From: Elymus sibiricus
Taxonomy: Eukaryota; Streptophyta; Magnoliopsida; Poales; Poaceae
Assembly: GCA_039707655.1 (NCBI GenBank)
Contig: CM077666.1
Location: 306,430,166 to 306,494,165, forward strand
DNA: 64,000 nucleotides
Direction of reading: 5' to 3'
Shown: piece after piece, positions 57,468-64,000 of the stretch
Layout: the number at the start of each line of letters is the position of its first letter
Numbering within the stretch: position 1 is the first letter of the stretch
The notes under the pieces: model-generated
What the model was told of the DNA's origin: nothing
Databases searched by the model: none
The model's input: the letters and a program-made list of their open reading frames with translations, nothing else
Made by a program: the position numbers and the translations under genes

Positions 57468-58001
57468 TCAGGAGGAGAGGAGGTCCCCAAGTCGATGACC
57501 TACACCTTGATCGATCGAGGCTGGGGCAGCCTCGACATCGGTGATCGCCGGTACTGCCTCGGGCGCAGCTCTCACCAGGGCTGCTGCGACCGTCGGGTCT
57601 GCGTACGTCGTCCCGGCGGCCGACGAGACGATGTTGGCTCTCGCCAGGGCTGCCGTCACGGCCCCCAGGTCTGCCTCGGCGTCGTCCGGCGCTGCACCCT
57701 CCTCCATCTGGGACATAAGTCTGCGCCTCGTGCGGTGGCCGCCACTACCGCAGTTGTCCTTGCGTCGTCACGGTTCCTACTCTGCCGCCCGCACCATCTG
57801 CCGCACTCTGCGCCGAGCCCACAGTATCGCCCACTGGCGATCCCTAGCCGCTTTCAGGATGACCCTAGCTAACCTGGTGGCTTGTTCGTACCGCGTTTCC
57901 TGCCTCCTCTGGCTGTCGTCGGGAGAGGCAGCGGCATGGCCGTTGACCGCCAAGCCGACCATCACGCCGGCAGCCTCGATTCCGCCGTCGCCCAACTCCA
58001 T
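57468..58001 (-). pseudogene. Small degraded gene of unknown function, minus strand
   Basis: ATG 58001 opens a 178-codon frame to a stop at 57468, broken by TAG at about 57777 and TGA two codons later, which read well as CAG and CGA. The N-terminal half is basic and helical (ETRYEQATRLARVILKAARDRQW, trimmed here, with RRRVRQM). The second half is Ala-rich and acidic (MEEGAAPDDAEADLG, VTAALARANIV). It has a TATA box ~100 bp upstream of the ATG, and GC-rich coding against an AT-rich surround, all typical of a single-exon grass gene. Not recognised. It could be a host gene fragment or part of the ancestral DNA element that also holds the B3-like gene. Confidence 0.4.
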
Positions 58002-58098
58002 CCTATCGTTGGCCGTTGGGGGTATATGGCGGTATGTGTGGGTAACTAGCTAGCAAGGGGATCAGTAGTGAGTCGTCGCCCCCGGCCATTGTTGTGGT

Positions 58099-58106
58099 TA
58101 TTTATA
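58099..58106 (-). promoter_or_regulatory. TATA box of the minus-strand gene
   Basis: TATAAATA on the minus strand (context GCTATAAATAACC), 98 bp before ATG 58001, a normal spacing for a plant 5' UTR. Confidence 0.5.
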
Positions 58107-58119
58107 GCAAGCAGCTGGC

Positions 58120-58807
58120 TAGGGGATTGGGAATATTACAATTCACCCCTGTGGTTGGCGCTTGCACGGGGAAGCCTTCGCTGGAGCGCATGGAGACTAA
58201 GTGGAGCCCACGAGCGGCGACCAGAGCCACCATTGGTAGCACACGTCTTGTTCCATCAACCGTGCGCGCTCGTTATTACTATCGCCCACGGTTCTTTTTA
58301 TTACAATGTGTGCCCGTTAGAGCGCACAATTCCCAGCACACAACTGTATGCGGTGTCACATTTTATCACACACGTATTAACATAAGGAAACGTATGTGTA
58401 ACTTACAAATCATCACACACGAGTACTCGCATCACACACGGAAAGCCTGCGCGGTTGCGCGGGAATAGGCTCGCCGACTCTTCATCGACGCTTCATGGAA
58501 TCGACGCATGACCATCGGAGAAGCGTGTGCGGTGGCCAAACGTGGACTAAAGCCACCGGTGGGAATGCACTGATAAGACATACGAGAAGACGAAGGTATG
58601 ATGCATGTACACACATTTTCACTCAACCAACCGCATGGGTTGATGATACATTGCAGACGATCGTTTCTTAATTATTGTGTGAAGGCATCGCGCACAACTC
58701 ATTGTACACATTTCGGCCTTCGCAACCGTGTGTGATATTAAAAGCCCATCAAATTTATTAATTGCATTTGAATGCATGATGTCCGTTTCCAGGATGCCGT
58801 CCCGCTC
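58120..58807. repeat. Non-coding segment with repeated CACACG words
   Basis: The motif ATCACACACG or a variant occurs near 58284, 58365, 58412, 58430, 58690 and inverted (CCGTGTGTGAT) near 58724. The same words border the ~500 bp array on the far left (2574, 2599, 31823, 31856, 33179). This is the distribution expected for subterminal repeats of a DNA transposon, but no terminus can be fixed. Confidence 0.4.
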
Positions 58808-58839
58808 GCACGCTACTGGGAAAAGCATTATAGGTGAAC

Positions 58840-59260
58840 CCAAATAAGTGGCGGGCGCAGCAGGGCGCCCGCCACAGCTAGTTAGCAAAAGTAGCAGTGG
58901 CGGGTGACAAAACGGAACCACCAGAGCTACAGGCGTAATAGTGGTTGGTGAAGTACACTACCCGCCACAAATAAGCACCGCTGAGTATGGCCACATGATG
59001 AATGCGAGCAGTGGCGGGTGCATAGTCCCGCTCGCTACTGTTCTTGAAGGCAACAGTGGCGGGCTCTCGATAGAGCCCGTCACAGTTTAGTGCCTGCAAC
59101 CGGCGCCAAATAAATAAATTTTATGCCTATATTAGCTGCGGCGGGCATAAGTCCCTACCCGCCACACCTAAGTTAGCTCTCTGGTCTGACCCAAATCGAA
59201 TCGACTTTGCCGCCCGCCACCCCAAAGTAGCAGTGGCGGGTGGCTTGGCGCGCCCGTCGC
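58840..59260. repeat. Left subterminal repeats of the CACTA-like element
   Basis: Multiple GTGGCGGG / CCCGCCAC words, e.g. near 58851, 58866, 58896, 58960, 59010, 59049, 59213 and 59231. Subterminal repeats of this kind bind the CACTA transposase. Confidence 0.65.
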
Positions 59261-59931
59261 ACACGACGAACTCAATCGACCCTCGTACATGCGCGCGCCC
59301 CCTCCCATACCCCACTTCACTCTCACTCTCACTCTCCCCCATCTCGCACTCGTCGCCGTCGTCGTCGGCTCATCCACGCTGCCGTAGTCGCCGTCGCCAT
59401 CCGCTGCCGCCGTCGGCCTCGCCGTACTCGGCGCCGCCCTAGCCCTCCATCGCGCGTCGCCCTCGCCCTCGATCCACTGCCCCGTCGCCCTCGCCGACGA
59501 TCCGCCCGTCGCCATCCGCTCCAGCCGCTAATACATCGCCGTGCCTGCCTCCCTTTCCGGCTTTCCTCCTCGCCACCCGCGGCCATGGCCGCCACGCGCA
59601 CACGGACAGCCACGGCAGCAGCCGCGGCAGCAACCACGTTCGACTAGGGTTAGGGTATCGCTATTAATGTGTTCATATTCGTTAATGAGTTCAATTTGTT
59701 CATACTAGAGTTCAATTATAGTTGTAGTTTCTAGTTCTATAGTTTTAGTTTTTAGTTCTATAGTTCAATTTGTTCATATTCGTTAAAGGCACACATCAAA
59801 AAATTATAGTTGCAGCAGCCACATACGTAACCATCAATAAGGAAAACCAATTTGTTCATATTAGAGGTCAATTATATAGTCTCGCATATATATCGTATTA
59901 TTTCTGTTCATACTGAGTTCAATAATATGTT
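59261..59931 (+). other. GC-rich leader and AT-rich intron-like region of the CACTA-like element
   Basis: 59280-59640 is C-rich with CTCACTCTCACTCTC and repeated CGCCGTCG words, resembling a plant 5' UTR/first exon. ATG 59585 opens a 20-codon Ala-rich ORF ending TAG 59645. From 59650 the sequence is AT-rich with repeated GTTCATATT and TAGTTCTATAG, like an intron. The first exon of the AP2 transcript may lie here; no coding exon can be fixed. Confidence 0.35.
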
Positions 59932-60415
59932 GTAGTAGATGTCTTCAGTTCATTACAGGTATACATACTATAAGCGCTAAAGTTTTGGCGAAAAGTTGAT
60001 TAATTTTCGTTTCGCCAAATTTCTAGCACTTAATGTGTCCATTTTTATGCAGCGGTCATGCCAATTTTTTTGTTTATTTTTAATTCATATTGTGCTGTAG
60101 TAGATGTCTTCATTTCTTTACAGGGATTCATACTATAAGCGCTAAAGTTTTGGCGAAACATTGATTTATTTCCGTTTTGCCAAATTTCTAGCACTCAATG
60201 TGTCCATTTTTATGCAGAGGTCATGCCAATTTTTTTAATTCATATTGTGTTGTAGTAGATGTCTTCATTTCTTTACAGGGATTCATACTATAAACGCTAA
60301 AGTTTTGGCAAAACGTTGATTTATTTCCGTTTCGCCAAATTTTTAGCACTTAATGTGTCCATTTTTATGCAGAGGTCATGCCAATTTGTTTTGTTTGTTT
60401 TTAGTTCATATTGTG
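59932..60415 (+). repeat. Tandem triplication, ~165 bp units
   Basis: Three copies starting TAGTAGATGTCTTC at about 59932, 60097 and 60251 with a fourth partial start at 60416. Each contains CATACTATAARCGCTAAAG, TTTCGCCAAATTT and TTTTTATGCAG-GGTCATGCC. Lies in what appears to be an intron before the AP2 exon. Confidence 0.8.
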
Positions 60416-60484
60416 CTGTAGTAGATTTCTTCTGTTCTTTCGCCAAATTTATTTATCTGCATGTTCTAGGTCATTTTTTCCGAA

Positions 60485-60973
60485 ATGGCAGACAACGACA
60501 GGTACCGTGGTGTTTTCCAGAGACCCTGGGGAAGTGGGGTGCCCAAATCCAAAACCCCGTCACTGGCAAGAAACAATGGCTCGACACGTTCGACTTCGTT
60601 GAGGAAGCGGCGCGCGCTTACGATGCCATGGCGCTTGAGTACCAGGGGCCAAGGGCCCAGTTCAACTTTCCTCGGGATACTTGGCTTGCGAGTCAGATAG
60701 CGCCTCCTAACATGAGGATAGTCTCCAAGGCCGAGGAGCAGGAGCACCTGAAGGCTGAGGCGCTCATCAGGGCCTGTGAACGTCAGAGCACCGATCCCTT
60801 GGTGGAACGGTATCTTCGGGAGGATCCGCATCTGTACGCCATTAACGAGGTGTTTGCTGATGACCGCACGTAACCAGAAGGATGCCGAGGATGACCCGAT
60901 AGACTGGGACGATCTCGCCGAGGAGTCCTCCGACGAGGATGACGACTTCGGGTCTGACGTTGACTTAGATTAG
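60485..60973 (+). pseudogene. AP2/ERF-domain gene with two compensating frameshifts
   Basis: ATG 60485 follows a good acceptor (TTCTAG, 60465-60470). Frame 2 encodes the AP2 start YRGVFQRPWG. At about 60531 the match jumps to frame 1 (one base missing between TGGGG and AAGTGG): KWGAQIQNPV, WLDTFDFVEEAARAYD, ALEYQGPRAQFNFP, the full AP2/ERF signature with the RGV, WLxTF and RAYD elements. Near 60865 the sense moves back to frame 2 for an acidic tail (EDDPIDWDDL, EESSDEDDDFGSD) ending TAG 60971. AP2/ERF domains bind GC-rich DNA and activate or repress genes; acidic tails often activate. The domain is single, as in ERF. The shifts could be real damage or sequence error. It lies 290 bp upstream of the B3 gene on the same strand. 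Confidence 0.7.
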
Positions 60974-61263
60974 GAGTTGATCTCTCCACCGTGGCTAGTC
61001 GTATAACTCCGTGCTTTAGATGCTTGAACCTTTAATGTAGTACTTATTAAACTTGCTATGGCGTACTATATATGTCCGTGACTTCGTGATAAACCTGCTT
61101 ATATATATAGTCATACTACCTAGTTGCAGCAGTGTTGGTAATCTGTGATCATACCTCATCGTGATGACATTTTTTCCTGCCGATTTTTTATGCCGCTTCT
61201 CAATATTACTTTCATGACATAGCACCAATGATAACAGTGTTTAACTTCTTGAAGGAGGGGATC
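60974..61263 (+). other. Spacer between AP2 and B3 genes
   Basis: AT-rich, non-coding, with ACTATATATGTCC and GCTTATATATATAG. It probably contains the 3' UTR of the AP2 gene and the promoter of the B3 gene. TATATATA at about 61100-61107 is a possible TATA box. Confidence 0.35.
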
Positions 61264-62404
61264 ATGGTGCGTAAGGTCTGCAATGTCTGCAAAAATCCCT
61301 GTAGGGATAGTTTATCCCATGCAGTAGAATTCGGGCTCTTCTTGAGGGAGGGATTCGAAAAATCTGTGGTAACAATGTTTATCATTCAATTCTAACCATT
61401 TGCTGAATTCTTGTACTATGCATACCATTAATTATTAACTGCATTATTCTTAATTGTTACATAGTGTATCCCATGCAACGTATGGGTCCAATTCAAAAAT
61501 TTAATCGGCGACAGTTTCAACTTTTCGGATGGTCAAGGACAATCCTACAAAATTGACGTTTGTAAACAAAAGGATAAAACCATCATAGGAGGTGATGGAT
61601 GGAACAAGTACATTTCAAATAATAAGCTCACCGGGGGAGAGTACATAGGCTTTTACTTGAAGAAAGCAGTCAACAAGTTAAGGATTAAGTATTTCTCCAA
61701 CCAAGATGATGAGCTTGACGAAGATGATGATGAGGATAGCCAGGATGAGGATGATGACGATGATGATGATGATGATGATGATGCTAGCCAGGATGATGAT
61801 GATGCTAGCCAGGATGACGATAGCCAGGAGCATGAGGATGAGGATGAGGATGAGGATGAGGAAGATGATGAGGGTAGCGGAGATGATGACGATGATGATC
61901 CATACAATTCGGCAATTTTCTCTCAAAGAATGAAAGAGCTTACTGAGGATGAGAAGGCCAATCTCATCGCGATCCTACCATCAAGTGTGCACTACTTGGG
62001 GAGGCCATTCGTGCATTGTTTTACTCCAACCAACATCGTCAAACACACCATGGTATGTTTTGTATCTTTTATCTCTTTTTTGTTCGTAACACTATATGGC
62101 GAGATGTCTAATATTGCGTGCTCTATTTTGCTTTTAATCACGGTGATCGTAGAAATTACCTATGAAGATGATTTCTAGTGAGGACATCCCTGCTGCCGGC
62201 ATGGTTGGAGTAAGCCTTGGAGCAGCAGGTCCTGTCACCAGCGTTCAATACAAGACGGACACAGACGGCCGCATATCGTTCTATGAAGACGGCTGGTGGG
62301 AATTCCTGAAGGGAAAGAGACGACTAAGGGTTGACACAGCAATGGTCATCACGATAAGGAGGAACAACAACTTCCAGATGATGGTTATTGTAGACCTTAT
62401 TTAG
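61264..62404 (+). CDS. Three-exon gene with two B3-like domains and acidic spacer
   Basis: Exons 61264-61368 (donor GTG^GTAACA), 61465-62052 (acceptor TTACATAG, donor CATG^GTATG), 62168-62404 (acceptor CTATGAAG, stop TAG). All phases are 0, giving an open 309-residue protein. Residues 1-35 have a CXXC motif (VCNVCKNPC). First B3-like domain ~36-110: VWVQFKNLIGDSFNF, YKIDVCKQKDK, GDGWNKYISNNKL, GGEYIGFYL. Residues ~114-183 are almost all Asp/Glu with SQD/ASQ punctuation, encoded by GAT/GAG repeats. Second domain ~200-305: LPSSVHYLGRPFVHCFTP, then ISFYEDGWWEFLKGKRRL, TAMVITIRR. Two B3 folds with a spacer resemble the plant REM group, nuclear DNA-binding proteins. It sits inside the CACTA-like element and has no premature stop. 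The exon 3 acceptor is chosen by phase; the stronger TTTCTAG at 62178 would give an immediate stop. Confidence 0.6.
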
Positions 62405-62660
62405 AAATAAGGTCCAAGTCAAATATCTCCAAGCCGATGAACTCTTAGTTACTTGGTTAAGATGCCTGTGATACTTTGATGTTGGTTTGTTAACTGAAAT
62501 GTGAGTAGTTGTTATGAAGAGTACTAATTACCTAGTGAACTTGCATTCCTAAGCTTACAATGCGTGCTTCATTTGCTTCTACTATTGAATTTCTTAAATT
62601 GGATTTATGCAAAACGCAGCCATGACAGCACAATTATTATCGTGGCTGCAAAAATTTTAA
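62405..62660 (+). other. 3' flank of the B3 gene
   Basis: Non-coding, AT-rich, likely the 3' UTR. Leads directly into the right subterminal repeats. Confidence 0.4.
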
Positions 62661-62932
62661 CTCGCATGCGTAAGCTTTCAGTGGCGGGCGCTCTAATATG
62701 CCCGCCATTGCAACATGAACAAGTAGTGGCGGGCAAGTAAGCTCTGCCCGCCACTGTAGTTATTCCACCAGTAGTGAGCGAGGATGCATCGCCCACCACT
62801 GCAAGTGCTCTACCAGTGGCAGGCGGGCGCCCGCCACTGATGGGGTTATAGCAGTGGCGGGAGGTCAGTGGCGGGCGCCCCTGGCAGCCTGGCCCGCCAT
62901 TGCTAGCGTTTTTGCGCCCCCCACTAGTAGGC
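62661..62932. repeat. Right subterminal repeats of the CACTA-like element
   Basis: About ten GTGGCGGGC / GCCCGCCA words, including a near-palindrome AGGCGGGCGCCCGCC (62821-62835), ending at CCACTAGTAGG. Confidence 0.65.
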
Positions 62933-63244
62933 ATCCGCCGCCGAGTAGGTGGAAATTCCCGTGGTGCTTGTTCGCCTACCAAGACATCTCCCAATACGTC
63001 CATTCCCGACAAGACGTACCATATATACCTCGGCCTGTCGGCGAGGTTCGTCAACATGTGCATGTAAATCACAATGGCAATTATCCCAACGCCCGCCCAC
63101 CTCATGCCGGAGCCTGCTTCCCACACCGTTGCACACGCCTCCCGCCCTCGTTTCTTCGGAGCCTGCACCCGGCCCTATCATACCGAAGTACGCGGCGCCT
63201 GCCCCCATTGCTTCGCCCGAGCCCTTGCTCTTTGGGTTTGAGTC
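62933..63244. other. Unidentified GC-rich segment
   Basis: Gene-like composition with open frames on both strands (e.g. plus 62854-63300, minus 62605-63168), so strand and frame cannot be chosen. One plus-strand frame ends ...SARFVNMCM before TAA at about 63066, which could be an exon end. Nothing recognised. Confidence 0.2.
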
Positions 63245-63600
63245 TTTTTTTTTTGACGAAAATGCTGGCAGCGCGGGGGGGGGGGGGGGGGGGGGGGTAG
63301 AGGAATAACAACACGAAGTTTACATAAAAGAGTTACAACTGCCCGGCCACTAGTGGTAACCCAGGCACCTGCTCCATACAATGATCAAAATGTTCTAGTC
63401 TGGTTCCCTTGGTCTATGCATTAGAGAACTAATGGATCGTCTACCAGCAACCGTCCACACTCCGGCTTCTTCAATTAACCGCCCGACCGTCACCTCCGTT
63501 GATGCGTAGTTGTTCTGGAAGATGCGGGCGTTGCGTTCCTTCCAGAGTCTGAGGCAGTTAAAGGTCGACGACCCTCCGTTCATGGACGATGGACTTGATG
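63245..63600 (-). mobile_element. LINE 3' end fragment, 5' truncated
   Basis: On the minus strand the peptide CLRLWKERNARIFQNN...VGRLIEEAGVWTVAG (63560-63420) is the conserved C-terminal end of plant L1-type LINE ORF2. It is followed by a 3' UTR, a run of 23 C (minus strand; G 63275-63297), CAGCATTTTCGTC and a 10-base A tail (63254-63245). Severe 5' truncation is usual for LINEs. No TSD could be made out. Confidence 0.7.
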
Positions 63601-63911
63601 AATATGTAGGTTGTGCGGCGCATGCATGGATGAGTTGGCGAAGCAGGAGTGCACCCACGAGCTCGCCGAGTTGTCCGCCGCCACCCGTCGTAACACTGAA
63701 TGCATAGAGCGTGAGGCAAATGCATTTGCCGAAACTTCTACCGGCCCATGGCCACATCCCCGGTTCATGCTATTTTGTTGTCGTAGTCGAGGCTGCCGTG
63801 GGCTGTGAAGCCGGCATGGCGCAGTCGATCGAAGCAGTGGACGTGGCTATCGGCTGCATGGACGCTGGCTGCGCGTTCTTAGCCAATGTCGAAGAAGAAG
63901 ATGACACCTAG
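63601..63911 (+). other. Gene-tail fragment, unidentified
   Basis: Two overlapping plus-strand frames look coding: 63611-63808 (ELAKQECTHELAELSAA, TECIEREANAF, helical and charged) and 63711-63911 (AVDVAIGCMDAGCAFLANV, ending EEEDDT). A frameshift near 63740 could join them into one C-terminus. The codon composition resembles the fragment at 743-1024. Product not recognised. Confidence 0.3.
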
Positions 63912-64000
63912 CTAGCTATATATATAGTTAGATATTTTAGTTTTAAACTTTCATATTTTACCTATGTAAATGTAATTCGGACATTTTATCATGTAAATTA
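63912..64000 (+). other. AT-rich tail
   Basis: 3'-UTR-like sequence (GTAAATGTAATTCGG near 63965, comparable to GTAAATGTAATGAAA at 1309). Nothing else seen. Confidence 0.3.

Larger units (their letters stand above)
58808..62932 (+). mobile_element. CACTA-like DNA transposon carrying AP2 and B3 genes
   Basis: Both ends are packed with GTGGCGGGC or its inverse GCCCGCCAC: about eight to ten between 58850 and 59260 and about ten between 62680 and 62900, in both orientations. Outermost left CTACTGGGAAAAGC (58813) and right, inverted, CCTACTAGTGGGGGGC (62931 down) resemble CACTACTGG-type termini of grass CACTA elements, but the CAC start is degenerate and no 3 bp TSD is certain. Interior: GC-rich leader, triplicated intron-like repeat, AP2/ERF gene, double-B3 gene. 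No TNP2 transposase, so it is non-autonomous and gene-carrying. Confidence 0.65.

Noticed and set aside
61653..61907. Poly-serine minus-strand ORF
   Set aside because: Reverse reading of the GAT/GAG repeat that encodes the acidic spacer of the B3 gene.
60485..62404. Single RAV gene spanning AP2 and B3
   Set aside because: The AP2 frame ends at TAG 60971 and the B3 gene has its own ATG at 61264; no splice pair joining them was seen.

Overview
The window is plant nuclear DNA of Triticeae type (wheat, barley, rye, Aegilops group) and consists almost entirely of nested transposable elements. The lineage call rests on a BARE/WIS/Angela-type copia element, a very long Maximus/SIRE-type copia element, a Tekay-type gypsy chromovirus with TGTAACACCC-starting LTRs, a Stowaway MITE, and grass-type Helitron and CACTA termini. 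No tRNA, rRNA or CRISPR array was seen.

Layout: 1-742 is the tail of a truncated LTR. About 1675-33180 is one ~4.2 kb array of ~500 bp tandem repeats, split by (i) a non-autonomous gypsy-like element at 2612-24478 (TSD CTGAC) that itself contains a 14.5 kb Maximus-like copia at 6173-20691 (TSD AGCCT), and (ii) a minus-strand Helitron at 25131-30587 (inserted between A and T) that carries a Stowaway MITE and an internally deleted copia at 26383-29445 (TSD ATATC). From about 33190 there is a plant-like gene with two B3-like DNA-binding regions. A young, full-length, coding-intact BARE-type element (33849-42930, minus strand, TSD TTCAG) sits inside its second exon. Downstream, a 12.5 kb Tekay-like chromovirus occupies 44539-57080 (TSD TAAAT). 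It is followed by a small degraded minus-strand gene with its own TATA box (58001-57468). A CACTA-like element (about 58808-62932), marked by dozens of GTGGCGGGC/GCCCGCCAC subterminal repeats, carries a frameshifted AP2/ERF gene and an apparently intact three-exon double-B3 gene. The right end has a LINE 3' fragment on the minus strand and an unidentified gene-tail fragment.

How it fits together: retroelement ORFs supply Gag, protease, integrase, RT and RNase H for their own mobility. The BARE-type element is the only one with a complete uninterrupted polyprotein and near-identical LTRs. Nearly all premature stops in the older elements are TAG or TGA, as expected if methylated cytosine was lost at CAG and CGA codons. 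The most noteworthy material is the pairing of AP2 and B3 transcription-factor genes inside one CACTA-like element, a second double-B3 gene broken by BARE, a possible internal promoter with a spliced leader for the envelope-position ORF of the Maximus-like element, and an extra ORF upstream of gag in the chromovirus.
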